Source of the DNA: Pseudomonadota bacterium
GTDB taxonomy: Bacteria; Pseudomonadota; Gammaproteobacteria; Steroidobacterales; Steroidobacteraceae
Direction: 5' to 3'
Assembly (NCBI GenBank): GCA_963205255.1
Contig: CAUJIK010000117.1
Span: forward strand, 1 to 44,974
DNA length: 44,974 nucleotides
The translations under genes were made by a program, and so were the position numbers. The notes under the pieces were generated by a model. It saw only the letters and a list, made by a program, of their open reading frames with translations, did no database searches and was not told the DNA's origin. Below, piece after piece: positions 28,317 through 36,876 of this stretch; position 1 is the stretch's first letter, and each line of letters begins with the position of its first letter.

Positions 28317-28841
28317 ATGCCCTACTCACAGGTCGCGCAGATCCGCGAGGCCGCGCAGCGCATCGCCAGCCGCTGCCCGCAGATGCGCGTGGAGGAATCC
28401 ATCCTGTGCCGGATCGCAATGCTGCTGGGCAGGGACCTGGTTTCGCGCCTGAACGAGCTCATCGCCCCAGCCGGCCTCGCCGAACTGGAATACCGGCTGC
28501 TGCTGATCCTGTTCTCGCACGGAGGCTCGGCCTCCCCCGGCGAGCTGTGCGGCCTGCTCACGCAATCTCCCGCCAATCTCACGCGCATCAGCAACCTGCT
28601 CACGGCCCGCGGCCTCGTCACCCGGGCGCCACACCCCGAGGACCGGCGGCGACTGGTGGTTTCGATAACACCCGCTGGTGAAAAACTGGTGCGTGACCTC
28701 ATGCCCTGCCTGACCGCCGGCCTCGGCGCCTTGTTCGACGATTTCACCGCCGAGGATCGCCAGCGTTTCCTCGACTATCTGTTGCGTCTGATGCGGGCGC
28801 TGGACGAAGTGCCGCGCAGCACGCACGCGGAGCAGGTTTGA
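28317..28841 (+). CDS. MarR-family transcriptional regulator of the efflux operon
   Basis: 174 residues. The winged helix runs from about 60 to 130: LAELEYRLLLILFSHGG, then SPANLTRISNLLTARGLVTR (recognition helix) and the wing HPEDRRRLVVSITPAGE, which is the MarR signature. MarR proteins release DNA when they bind phenolic or drug-like ligands. No Shine-Dalgarno sequence precedes the ATG. Its stop overlaps the next gene by one base (TGATG), so regulator and pump are co-translated. It is EmrR/MprA-like by context. Confidence 0.93.
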   Translation: MPYSQVAQIREAAQRIASRCPQMRVEESILCRIAMLLGRDLVSRLNELIAPAGLAELEYRLLLILFSHGGSASPGELCGLLTQSPANLTRISNLLTARGLVTRAPHPEDRRRLVVSITPAGEKLVRDLMPCLTAGLGALFDDFTAEDRQRFLDYLLRLMRALDEVPRSTHAEQV

Positions 28842-30268
28842 TGAGCCACACGATGCATCTGAAACGCACCTCGCCACTGCTGGCCGCGCTGCTTGCAGGC
28901 TGTGCCTTCGGGCCGCCGCCCCTGCCCGAGAGTCCGCCTCTGGCCGCGGCGCCGCTGGCGATCCCTTCGGCACAGACCTCGGCGCCACCGCAGTGGCCGC
29001 AGCCCCAATGGTGGCGCGGCTATGACGAACCCATGCTCGATCAACTGATCGGGCAGGCGCTGGCCGGGGCGCCGGGCATCAACACCGCCGAAGCGCGCTT
29101 CGGCGCCGCGCGACAGAACGTGCGCGCGGCGGCGGCGGCGGCCGGCGTGAAGGTGGATGCCGAGGCCAGCTACCAGCGGCTGCGCATCAGCGAGAACGGC
29201 CTGCTGCCGACGCAGTTCCTGGGCTTCAATCAATATGGTCAGGCGGATGTGGGCATCCGCGCGCGCTATGACTTCGACTGGTGGGGACGCAAACGCGCGC
29301 TGATCGAATCGGCGCAGGACGCGGCCATGGCCAGTGCCGCCGAAACACAGGCCACGGCCCTGGCGCTGGCGGCCGCGATCGCCGAATCATGGTTCGGCTG
29401 GCAGGCGGATACGGCACGCATCGGGCTGCTCGACCAGCAGCTGACCGCACTGGAGCGTTCACTGCTGCTGGCGCAGCGCCGCGAACAGGCCGGGCTTGAT
29501 CGCGGCGATGGCACACCGCGCCTGCGCCAGGCGCAGGCCATCGTGCGCGAACTGCGCGCGCAGCTGGCAGGTTCACGGCACCTGCGCCGGCTGCAGATCG
29601 CGGCACTGCTGGGCGTCGCCGAACCCTCGCTGCCCGCCTTCGAAGCACGGCCATTGCCCGCCGTCGAGGCCCGCTGGCCGGCGGACGCCGGCCTTGATCT
29701 CGTCGCCCGCCGCCCCGACATCGCGGCCAGCCGCTGGCGCATCGAAGCGGCGCGCCGCGATCTGGATGCGGTGCGCGCGGAATACTACCCGGACATCTCC
29801 ATCCAGGCGCTCGCCGGCCTGTCGAGCATCGAGCTGGGCAAGCTGTTCGAGGCTTCCTCGGCCGTGCCCAGTCTGGGCGCGGCGCTGCACCTGCCGCTGT
29901 ACGACGGCCTGCGCAATGCGCGGCACGATGTCGCGGCCGCCCGCCTTGCCGGCGTCATCACGCAATACAACCAGACCGTGGTGGACGCCGCGCGTGAAGT
30001 CGCCGCCGCCGCCGCCATGATTCTCCAGGCGCAGACCCAGCGCAGCCAGCGCGACGAAGTGCTCACTGCGGCGGAGCAGTTGTTGCGCCTGGCGCAGGCG
30101 CGCGAGCGCGCGGGCCTCACCGGCGCCCTTCCCGAAATCGATGCGCAGCTTGCGCTGCTGCGCGAACAGGACACGCGCGTGCTTCTCGACCAGGCCGCCC
30201 TGGTCGCCGACATCCAGCTCCAGGAAGCCCTCGGCGGCGGCTACCAGTACACGGCAGAAACCCCATGA
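28841..30268 (+). CDS. Outer-membrane efflux lipoprotein (TolC/NodT family)
   Basis: 475 residues from ATG at 28841. The signal peptide ends in a lipobox, LLAALLAGC, so the mature protein is acylated at Cys. Two repeats of the outer-membrane efflux domain form the trimeric channel (about 70-270 and 285-465): ADVGIRARYDFDWWGRKRA and VARRPDIAASRWRIEAARRDL (given as VARRPDIAASRW / RIEAARRDL) are typical NodT blocks. It exports substrates across the outer membrane together with the next two proteins. The ATG of the adaptor overlaps its stop by 4 bp. Confidence 0.95.
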   Translation: MSHTMHLKRTSPLLAALLAGCAFGPPPLPESPPLAAAPLAIPSAQTSAPPQWPQPQWWRGYDEPMLDQLIGQALAGAPGINTAEARFGAARQNVRAAAAAAGVKVDAEASYQRLRISENGLLPTQFLGFNQYGQADVGIRARYDFDWWGRKRALIESAQDAAMASAAETQATALALAAAIAESWFGWQADTARIGLLDQQLTALERSLLLAQRREQAGLDRGDGTPRLRQAQAIVRELRAQLAGSRHLRRLQIAALLGVAEPSLPAFEARPLPAVEARWPADAGLDLVARRPDIAASRWRIEAARRDLDAVRAEYYPDISIQALAGLSSIELGKLFEASSAVPSLGAALHLPLYDGLRNARHDVAAARLAGVITQYNQTVVDAAREVAAAAAMILQAQTQRSQRDEVLTAAEQLLRLAQARERAGLTGALPEIDAQLALLREQDTRVLLDQAALVADIQLQEALGGGYQYTAETP

Positions 30269-31449
30269 ACGACACCCGCGATTCCAGCTCACCCCAGGAC
30301 GGCGTTGGCAAGGATGGCAACGGCGGTCGCCGGCGCATCCTCACCATCATCACCGTGATCTTCCTCGTGCTGGGCGCCGCCTGGCTGCTGCTCGATGTAC
30401 TGGTGCTGTCCAAGCGCGAGTCCACCGAGGACGCCTATGTGGCCGGCAACCAGATACGCGTCTCCTCGCAGCTGGGCGGCACGGTGGTGGAAGTGCTGGC
30501 GCGCAACACCTCGCGCGTGGAAGCCGGACAGGTGCTGGTGAAGCTCGACCCGACCGATGCGCAGCAGGCGCTGGACCGCAGCGCCGCCGCCCTCGCCCAG
30601 GCCGTGCGGCAGGTACGCGCGAATGTGCAGAGCGCGGACCAGTTCGATGCGCTGGTCTCCCTGCGTCGCCTGGAACTGGCGCGCAGCGAGGCCGATCTCG
30701 CACGGCGCGAGCCGCTGCTGGCCGAGCGCGCGGTGGCCGACGAGGAAGTCCGCCACGCGCGCGAGGCGGTGGCGCTGGCGAAAGCCCAGCTGACGCAGGC
30801 GCAGCGCCAGGCCGCGGCAGCGCGCGCACTGGTGGATGCCACCACCGTGGCCGACAACCCGGCCGTGCTGGCCCAGCGCGCCGCCTATCGCGACGCGTGG
30901 ATCGCAGTGCACCGCACCGCCATCGTGGCGCCGGTCGCAGGCTACGTGGCCCAGCGCAGCGTGCAGCTCGGGCAGCGCGTCGCTCCCGGCGAACCGCTGC
31001 TGACCGTGATCCCGCTGCAGGATGTGTGGCTGGATGCGAACTTCAAGGAAAGCCAGCTGCGCAACCTGCGCATCGGGCAGCCGGTGAAGATCACCAGCGA
31101 CCAATACGGCCGCTCCGTGGTCTACCACGGGCAGGTGATCGGGCTGCAGGCCGGCACCGGCGCCGCCTTCTCGCTGCTGCCGCCGCAGAACGCCTCGGGC
31201 AACTGGATCAAGGTGGTGCAGCGCGTGCCGGTGAAGATAGCGCTCGATCCACAGGAGCTGGCGGCACATCCGCTGCGCATCGGACTGTCGATGACGGCAA
31301 CGGTCGATACCCATGAGCGCGACGGCGCGGTGCTCGCCACCGAACCGGCTTCGGACGTGCGGGAAGTGACAGCGGCCTATGCCGCGGACCTCACGGCCGC
31401 GGATGCCGCGGCCAGCGAAATCGTGCGGCGCAATTCGGGCGGAGCCTGA
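30265..31449 (+). CDS. emrA: Periplasmic adaptor subunit (HlyD/EmrA family)
   Basis: 394 residues. One N-terminal membrane helix (about 26-47, LTIITVIFLVLGAAWLLLDV) follows a charged cytoplasmic tail. TEDAYVAGNQIRVSSQLGGTVVEV is the EmrA biotinyl-lipoyl-like start (TEDAYVAGNQ / IRVSSQLGGTVVEV). A long coiled coil (about 95-190) and a closing lipoyl half with APVAGYVAQRSVQLGQRVAPGE (APVAGYVAQRSV / QLGQRVAPGE) follow. It bridges the DHA2 pump and the outer-membrane channel. Confidence 0.95.
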   Translation: MNDTRDSSSPQDGVGKDGNGGRRRILTIITVIFLVLGAAWLLLDVLVLSKRESTEDAYVAGNQIRVSSQLGGTVVEVLARNTSRVEAGQVLVKLDPTDAQQALDRSAAALAQAVRQVRANVQSADQFDALVSLRRLELARSEADLARREPLLAERAVADEEVRHAREAVALAKAQLTQAQRQAAAARALVDATTVADNPAVLAQRAAYRDAWIAVHRTAIVAPVAGYVAQRSVQLGQRVAPGEPLLTVIPLQDVWLDANFKESQLRNLRIGQPVKITSDQYGRSVVYHGQVIGLQAGTGAAFSLLPPQNASGNWIKVVQRVPVKIALDPQELAAHPLRIGLSMTATVDTHERDGAVLATEPASDVREVTAAYAADLTAADAAASEIVRRNSGGA

Positions 31450-31456
31450 GCAACCC

Positions 31457-33034
31457 ATGAGCGATGCATCGGCTCCGGCAGCGTCTGAAGCGCCGCTGCC
31501 GCCGGGCGAGTATCCGCCGCTGCGCGGCCCGCCGCTGGCGTTGCTGACGCTCTCGGTGGGCGTGTCGAGTTTCATGGAAATTCTCGACATGACCATCGTC
31601 AATGTCTCGCTGCCGGCCATCGCCGGCAGCCTTGGCGTCAGCCCCACCGAAAGCACCTGGTCGATCAGCTCCTACATGCTGGCGGCGGCCGTGGTGCAGC
31701 CGCTGGCGGGCTGGATCGGCCGCCGCTATGGCGAGGTGCGCACCTTCGTGGTGTCGAACGTGCTGTTCGTCATCTTCAGTGCGCTGTGCGGCCTTGCCAC
31801 CAGCATGCCCATGCTGATCGCCGCGCGTCTCATGCAGGGCGTGGTCTCGGGCCCCATGATGTCTGTGGCGCAGGCGCTGCTGCTGCGCAACTATCCGCCC
31901 CACCTGCGCGGCCTGGCGCTGGGGCTGTGGGCGATGGTGGTGATCGTCGCGCCCATCGTCGGCCCCATCCTCGGCGGCTGGATCACCGACAACTATTCCT
32001 GGCCCTGGCTGTTCTACATCAACGTGCCGATCGGCGCCGCCGCCGCCGCGGTGGGCTGGTGGGTGCTGCGCGGCCGCGAATCCGCGCGCGTCAAAGTGCC
32101 CATCGACTACATTGGCCTCGCGCTGCTGGTCGTCGGCGTGGGCGCGCTGCAATACGTGCTCGACAACGGCAACCACAAGGACTGGTTCGGCTCCACCGAG
32201 ATCGTGGTCGCGGCCGTCGTCGCCGTGGTCGCGCTGACCTTCCTGATTCCGTGGGAGCTCACCGACAAGCATCCCATCGTCGACCTGCACCTGTTCCGGC
32301 GCCGCAACTTCCTGATCGGCTCGATAGCCGTCGCCGCCGGCTATTTCGCCTTCACCGGCGTCAACATCATCTATCCGCTGTGGCTGCAGACCACGCTGGG
32401 CTACACCAGCACCTGGGCGGGCCTGGCCACGGCGCCAGTGGGCATCATCGCGCTGATCATGGCGCCGGTACTGGGCCGCAACATCGCCAGAATCAACCTG
32501 CGCCTGGTGCCGTCGCTGGCCTTCATGATCTTCGCCTTCTGCCTGTTCTGGTTCGCACGCCAGACCGAAGCCGCGTCCTTCTGGCAGCTGGCGGAGCCGC
32601 GCTTCATCATGGGCGCGGGCGTCGCGATGTTCTTCCTGCCGCTGAACCAGATCATCATGGCCGGCGCCACGCAGGCGGAGCTGGCCTCGGCGGCCGGCCT
32701 GTCGAACTTCGTGCGCACGCTTTCCGGCAGCATCGCCACCGCGTACTGCATGTACCTGTGGACCGAGCGCACCGAATATCACTACGGCACGCTGGTGGAG
32801 CATGTGCGGCCCGACTCCTCGGGCTGGGTGGACTACCAGTCCGCGCTGGAACAGGCGGGCGTTCCCCCTGACCACGCGTTCGCGGCCACGGCGCAGGTCA
32901 TCCAGGCGCAGGCTTCCACGATGGGCGCCAACGATGTATTCCATGCGCTGGCGCTGCTGTTCGTCGCGCTGATCCCGGTGGTGTGGCTGGCGCGCCCGCC
33001 GTTCCGCACCATCGGCACGGGCGGCGCGCACTGA
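31457..33034 (+). CDS. emrB: DHA2-family MFS multidrug transporter (EmrB-like)
   Basis: 525 residues from ATG at 31457, 7 bp after the emrA stop. The frame is open to 31379, inside emrA. About 14 membrane helices. The DHA2 signature is visible: LDMTIVNVSLPAIAGSLGVS in helix 1, GRRYGEVRTF in loop 2-3, RLMQGVVSGPMM in helix 4, and VGPILGGWITDNYSWPWLFYINVP in helix 5 (VGPILGGWIT / DNYSWPWLFYINVP). It is a proton-driven drug pump working with the adaptor and the lipoprotein channel. Substrates cannot be read from sequence. Confidence 0.96.
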   Translation: MSDASAPAASEAPLPPGEYPPLRGPPLALLTLSVGVSSFMEILDMTIVNVSLPAIAGSLGVSPTESTWSISSYMLAAAVVQPLAGWIGRRYGEVRTFVVSNVLFVIFSALCGLATSMPMLIAARLMQGVVSGPMMSVAQALLLRNYPPHLRGLALGLWAMVVIVAPIVGPILGGWITDNYSWPWLFYINVPIGAAAAAVGWWVLRGRESARVKVPIDYIGLALLVVGVGALQYVLDNGNHKDWFGSTEIVVAAVVAVVALTFLIPWELTDKHPIVDLHLFRRRNFLIGSIAVAAGYFAFTGVNIIYPLWLQTTLGYTSTWAGLATAPVGIIALIMAPVLGRNIARINLRLVPSLAFMIFAFCLFWFARQTEAASFWQLAEPRFIMGAGVAMFFLPLNQIIMAGATQAELASAAGLSNFVRTLSGSIATAYCMYLWTERTEYHYGTLVEHVRPDSSGWVDYQSALEQAGVPPDHAFAATAQVIQAQASTMGANDVFHALALLFVALIPVVWLARPPFRTIGTGGAH

Positions 33035-33069
33035 GGGCCGCGCCGCGTGGAAGCCTGCGCATTCAGACC

Positions 33070-33438
33070 ATGTTGGTCATTTGGGCTGTCTTGAACAATC
33101 CCCGACTCGGGGGCGCGGCGCGACTGGCTATAGAACAGGCCGAGCGGGTTTACATCAGCGCAGTGACAACCGTAGAGATATCGATCAAGACCGCGCTAGG
33201 CAAACTGGAAGGGCCAGAATCCACGTCCGCAGCCATGGAGAAGGCCGGTTTTGATCCACTACCGCTGACCATTGAACACGGAGAAGCCGCAGCAAAACTC
33301 CCCAGGCTGCATGCAGACCCCTTTGATCGCATGCTCATCGCCACGGCCATTGTCGAAGGACTGACGCTTGTAACGGCCGACGACAAGATCGCCGGCTACG
33401 GCATTCCCCTGCTGTCAGCGACCGCCCGCCCGCTCTGA
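33070..33438 (+). pseudogene. VapC-type PIN-domain toxin, 5'-truncated relic
   Basis: 122 residues if read from ATG 33070. The body is a clear PIN domain of the VapC type: YISAVTTVEISIKTALGKLE, PLPLTIEHGEAAAKLPRLHADPFDRMLIATA (PLPLTIEHGEAAAKLP / RLHADPFDRMLIATA) and LTLVTADDKIAGYGI. The family begins LLLDTHVLIWAL with the first catalytic Asp, but here the same stretch reads RIQTMLVIWAV, so that Asp is replaced by Gln. No ribosome site is seen, and no antitoxin gene fits in the 35 bp before it. It begins right after emrB, as if the 5' part and the antitoxin were lost in a rearrangement. It could still be expressed, but toxic RNase activity is unlikely. Confidence 0.65.
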
Positions 33439-33472
33439 CAGCGTGCACAGGCCTCGATGTCGATCCCGAACA

Positions 33473-33491
33473 GAAAAATAGATCCGTCCCC
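33473..33491 (-). repeat. 18-bp motif, left copy of an imperfect inverted pair
   Basis: On the minus strand this reads GGGGACGGATCTATTTTTC. It matches 16 of 18 bases of the plus-strand motif at 34962-34979, so the two form inverted borders around the PQQ-dehydrogenase gene. A shorter piece, GGGACAGATT on the minus strand, is at 33624-33633. I associate this GGGGACAGATYTATTTT type of sequence with scattered intergenic repeats in gammaproteobacteria. Confidence 0.5.
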
Positions 33492-33730
33492 ATTTGGTCA
33501 GATCTCCGTCTCGTGGTCCGGTGATCTTGATGAACGGCCCCGCACCGGGAAACCGGGATAACCAGGCTAACTATTTAACACTCGGCGTCTCAGCTGAAAC
33601 GTTCACAGAACTGGGGCCGGTTCAATCTGTCCCTATTTTGTGTTGGCGGGCTTGGGCACAATGCGATTTGAGGTATCGTCCGCGTACCCGGCGAAGGACA
33701 TCGCTATGCTCATCCCATCCTCTCGGCAAA

Positions 33731-33737
33731 AAGGTGA
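33731..33737 (+). promoter_or_regulatory. Ribosome-binding site deciding the PQQ-dehydrogenase start
   Basis: AAGGTGA lies 7 nt before ATG 33745. This places the start directly before a lysine-rich signal peptide and rules out the upstream in-frame start at 33640. Confidence 0.55.
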
Positions 33738-33744
33738 TCCGATC

Positions 33745-34950
33745 ATGAAGAAGCGGAACTCCCAGGCAGTGAACAAGCCGGAACATGCGCATCGCAGCTG
33801 GACGCTCGCTCTTGCGGGCGTGGTCATCGCGAGCGGTGCGCTCGCAGCCAATACGCCCCTGACCCAGCCGTCGGCGCCCGCCAATGCGCCGTTCCACATG
33901 GAGGAGGTGGCCGATCTCGAAGCACCCTGGGCGATGACCTTTCTGCCCGACGGCCGGATGCTGATCACCGAGAAGGCCGGCCAGCTGCTGTTGCTCTCGG
34001 CGGACGGCAAGCAGCGCAAGACGATTACAGGGACACCGCCGGTGATGAGCGAGGGCCAGGGCGGGCTGATGGACGTGGTGCTGCACCCGGGTTTCGCCCA
34101 GAACCGGCTGGTGTACTTCAGCTATTCGGAGGCGGCCGGTCAGGACATGGGCGTCGTCCTGGCGCGCGGCGTGTTCACCGATGGCGATGCGCCGTCTCTG
34201 CAGGGCGTGCAGACCCTCTTCCGGGCTCCCAAGTACGACACCACGACCGGGCACTTCTCCGGCCGCATCGCATTCTCGGGCGACGGCAAGCTATTCTTCA
34301 CTTCCGGCGACCGGCAGCAATGGGACCGGTTCCAGCGCACCACGCCTCAGGACATCAAGGTCCTTTCTGGCAAGGTCCTGCGCCTGAACGACGACGGCAC
34401 GCCCGCAGCGGGCAACCCCCTGGTGGAACGCGGCGGCGATTCCGCCATCTGGAGCTACGGTCACCGTAACCTCTTAGGGCTGGCGTTCGACGCCAACGGC
34501 AACCTCTGGGAGCAGGAGATGGGCCCCATGGGCGGGGACGAGCTCAACCTGATCCTGCCCGGACGCAACTACGGTTGGCCGATTGCCTCCAATGGCGACA
34601 ACTACGAGCGCCCGCCGACGAACGGCGCGGCGATCCCTGACCACCGCCCTGGCGACGGCTTCGAGGCGCCCAAGGTGTGGTGGAACCCGTCGATCTCGCC
34701 CGGCGGTTTGATGGTCTATTCCGGCAGGCTCTGGCCTCAATGGCGAGGCAGCATCTTCATCGGCGGCCTGTCGAGCCAAGCGCTGCTGCGGGTGGATGTG
34801 AACGGGACCAACGCCGCCAAGGGCGATCAGTTCGCCATGGGCACTCGCATCCGCGAGATCGAGGAAGGCCCCGACGGCGCCATCTGGCTGCTCACCGATG
34901 GTCTGCGCGGTTCCGACGGCAAGCTCGTCAAGCTCACGCCCAGAAGCTGA
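33745..34950 (+). CDS. Secreted PQQ-dependent aldose sugar dehydrogenase-like protein
   Basis: 401 residues. It has a Sec signal peptide (MKKRNS...WTLALAGVVIASGALA, cleavage likely before ANTP). The rest is the six-bladed beta-propeller of the soluble glucose/sorbosone dehydrogenase family (Asd/YliI-like): LEAPWAMTFLPDGRMLITEK, QGGLMDVVLHPGF, SGRIAFSGDGKLFFTSGDR, SYGHRNLLGLAFD, GDELNLILPGRNYGWP and SPGGLMVYSGRLWPQWRGS. Such enzymes oxidise aldoses to lactones in the periplasm using PQQ and calcium. No PQQ synthesis genes are nearby. The next gene encodes another secreted propeller, which may process the product. Confidence 0.92.
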   Translation: MKKRNSQAVNKPEHAHRSWTLALAGVVIASGALAANTPLTQPSAPANAPFHMEEVADLEAPWAMTFLPDGRMLITEKAGQLLLLSADGKQRKTITGTPPVMSEGQGGLMDVVLHPGFAQNRLVYFSYSEAAGQDMGVVLARGVFTDGDAPSLQGVQTLFRAPKYDTTTGHFSGRIAFSGDGKLFFTSGDRQQWDRFQRTTPQDIKVLSGKVLRLNDDGTPAAGNPLVERGGDSAIWSYGHRNLLGLAFDANGNLWEQEMGPMGGDELNLILPGRNYGWPIASNGDNYERPPTNGAAIPDHRPGDGFEAPKVWWNPSISPGGLMVYSGRLWPQWRGSIFIGGLSSQALLRVDVNGTNAAKGDQFAMGTRIREIEEGPDGAIWLLTDGLRGSDGKLVKLTPRS

Positions 34951-34961
34951 GCCAAAGAATC

Positions 34962-34979
34962 GGGACAGATTTATTTTTC
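34962..34979 (+). repeat. 18-bp motif, right copy of an imperfect inverted pair
   Basis: GGGACAGATTTATTTTTC lies 12 bp after the dehydrogenase stop. It is the inverted partner of 33473-33491 (16 of 18 identical). Confidence 0.5.
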
Positions 34980-35021
34980 ATCATTCGGATATCGATCCGT
35001 CAGTTCCATCCGGGAGTCATC

Positions 35022-35990
35022 ATGGTCCGTTATAAGGCAATTGCGGTGGTCCTCGCTTCTTTCCTTGCCCAGACCTCGTTTGCGCAGGCACCTGCGCCAG
35101 CAGTGGATCCTGCCACCCAGCCGTTTGCTGCGGGGCAGCAGCTGCGCTCGTCGTCGAATGCCAAGACCTACGGCGGATTCCATTTCGCGGAAAGCATCTC
35201 CTACGACGAGGAACGGGACCTTTACGTCGTCCCGAGCGCGGGGGTCGCACAAGACATCATCCAGAACGACGGCTATGTGTCACTGGTGAATCCGGACGGG
35301 ACTACCCATACGCTCAAGTGGATCGGTGTGAACCGCAACGGTCTGACGCTCAACCACCCTCTCGGCAGTGATATCGCCAACGGGATGCTATACCTCGCAG
35401 ACATCGACACCGTGCGCTGGTTCGACATGAAGACCGGTGAACCGCGCGGGCACGTGCAGGTACCGGGCGTTCTCCGCTTCAATGACATCGAAGTGGCGGC
35501 GGATGGCACGATCTACGGCACCCAGACCGGCGACACCAACAGCGAGACCTGGAAGGTGTATCGCATCAGCCCGAAAGGCGAGGCCAGCGTCATCGTTGCG
35601 GGTTCGCCGCTCGAGCGGCCCAACGGGATTGCCTTCGATCCCAATGGCAATGTGGTCGTCGTGAATATCGGGACGAGCGATGTACTGACCTTCACGCCCG
35701 AAGGCAAGCTGGTCGGTACGGAGAAGGCGGTGGATCCGGGCAACGACGGCATTGCGGTGCTGCCGGATGGCACGAAGTACGTGAGCAGCGTGCGGCAGGG
35801 CACGATCTCGCGCATCCGCCCTGGCCAGCCGGCGGAACTGGTGGCCAGCGGCATTCCGACCGCCGCATCGATGACTTATGACTCGAAGCGTAATCGTCTC
35901 GTCATTCCGATGAACAACTGGAATGCAATCACCATCGTCGATCTGAACGTGCCATATGTCGCGCCGACAGCAGCGCCTCAAGGCAGGTAG
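35022..35990 (+). CDS. Secreted SMP-30/gluconolactonase-like beta-propeller protein
   Basis: 322 residues. GGGAG precedes ATG 35022 by 6 nt. A signal peptide (MVRYKAIAVVLASFLAQTSFA) is cut before QAPAP, so the protein is periplasmic or secreted. Propeller repeats follow: GLTLNHPLGSDIANGMLYLADID, LRFNDIEVAADGTIYGTQTGD, LERPNGIAFDPNGNVVVVNI, NDGIAVLPDGTKYVSSVRQG and AASMTYDSKRNRLVIPMNNW (the first is GLTLNHPLGSDIAN / GMLYLADID). The blade with PNGIAFD and ND-type residues fits SMP-30 calcium-dependent lactonases. Hydrolysis of the sugar lactone made by the preceding dehydrogenase would fit, but this is inferred from adjacency. Confidence 0.8.
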   Translation: MVRYKAIAVVLASFLAQTSFAQAPAPAVDPATQPFAAGQQLRSSSNAKTYGGFHFAESISYDEERDLYVVPSAGVAQDIIQNDGYVSLVNPDGTTHTLKWIGVNRNGLTLNHPLGSDIANGMLYLADIDTVRWFDMKTGEPRGHVQVPGVLRFNDIEVAADGTIYGTQTGDTNSETWKVYRISPKGEASVIVAGSPLERPNGIAFDPNGNVVVVNIGTSDVLTFTPEGKLVGTEKAVDPGNDGIAVLPDGTKYVSSVRQGTISRIRPGQPAELVASGIPTAASMTYDSKRNRLVIPMNNWNAITIVDLNVPYVAPTAAPQGR

Positions 35991-36105
35991 CGGCAAGGAC
36001 GGAAAACGAAGATGAACGGTGCCGGGTCGAGGATTCGAGGGTATCGTGAATGCTCAGGAGTCGGTATTTCCGGTTTCCCGGCCCCGCACCAAGGCCTTGC
36101 CGCAG

Positions 36106-36540
36106 TCATTTCAATTGCTCGACCTGCGTTACGCGCCCGTCTTCAATGTGGAATCCCATCAGGTCTTCTCCGGCAACGAGCGGCCCTGAGTACGACTTGC
36201 GCGTATCCGCCATCAGCTGCGAGAGTTCAAAGCCTCCCATCAGGATGATGCGGGAATAGACCGCAAGCCGGGGTTTGATGGTCGTGAACAACCTCCCGGC
36301 CTCCTCGCCAGTTGTGTGGTGCTCGAAGGCACGACGGGTCGACGGGCGGGTCAGGGCGCTCTCTGTTGCGCCTGCGACCTCGTGGATGAGCAGGTCGACT
36401 CCCTGTGCGTTCTTGAGGAGATTCTGAGAGTAACGCGTGTCGCCTGAGACCAGAACGCTGTTGTCATTGAAGTCGATCCCAATAGACCAACCTGGGCTTG
36501 GCCATGTGCGGATAGTGAGCGTTCCGCCGCAAGCGCTGCC
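36106..36540 (-). pseudogene. Metallo-beta-lactamase-fold hydrolase, C-terminal fragment
   Basis: Reading on the minus strand from an upstream stop near 36540, the frame gives IGIDFNDNSVLVSGDTRYS, LLIHEVAGA, FEHHTTGEEAGRLF, LAVYSRIILMGG and TRKSYSGPLVAGEDLMGFHI. These are the last ~140 residues of a RNase Z/arylsulfatase-like metallo-beta-lactamase-fold enzyme, keeping the SGDTRYS and HHTT metal or structural motifs. The HxHxDH core and the N-terminal half are missing. It has no start codon of its own and is fused out of frame to a threonine aldolase fragment. It is a broken gene. Confidence 0.7.
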
Positions 36541-36722
36541 GAAATGCTCTCAGGAGTCAGCTTTCCCTGCACCGGTGGCACGGTGATGATCTTGTGTCCG
36601 GTTGCCTCGATTGCGCCGGTTTCTCGCACAACGATGTGCCCGCTGGCCGGTGCGATCACGGCTTCATGCGGGCGAAGAACACTTGAAATCGCTAGGATGT
36701 TGGCAAGTGTGCCGCTTGCGAA
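36527..36722 (-). pseudogene. L-threonine aldolase internal fragment
   Basis: About 65 residues, FASGTLANILAISSVLRPHE, GHIVVRETGAIEATGHKI, VPPVQGKLTPESISAAL. This matches the central part of low-specificity L-threonine aldolase (the PTGT-ANL stretch and the region before the PLP lysine), roughly residues 55-120 of the family. The N-terminus is cut exactly where the IS91-like terminus ends (36723-36731) and the C-terminus, with the catalytic lysine, is gone. It is a remnant left by IS insertion and deletion. Confidence 0.65.
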
Positions 36723-36731
36723 GGGCCGTAT

Positions 36732-36782
36732 GTCGGGGTCGCGACTACCGTCATCCGTCTGAAACCCGCCGACCGGGTACCC
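36732..36782 (-). repeat. IS91-like element terminus, copy A
   Basis: ~51 bp. On the minus strand it contains GGTCGGCGGGTTTCAG and GACGGTAGTCGCGACCCCGAC, with the palindrome GTCGCGAC. It lies about 95 bp beyond the stop of the IS91-type transposase fragment, the place expected for the terminal (terIS) end of such elements. Copy B at 40045-40096 is nearly identical and in the same orientation. Confidence 0.6.
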
Positions 36783-36876
36783 GAAAACCTCCCCGCCGCC
36801 GTCAAGCGAACCCCCGGCACGTACCACCCCTGCCAGGCCACCTCCGCAGCCAGCGGGAATGCCCCCACCTTCGAGT

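Larger units (their letters stand above)
33439..33744. other. Gene-free interval between the VapC relic and the PQQ-dehydrogenase gene
   Basis: 306 bp of lower GC than the neighbours. It holds two pieces of the GGGACAGAT-type repeat and a poor promoter-like pair (TTGGGC 33652-33657, TATCGT 33674-33679, 16-bp spacer). No convincing gene was seen. Confidence 0.5.
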
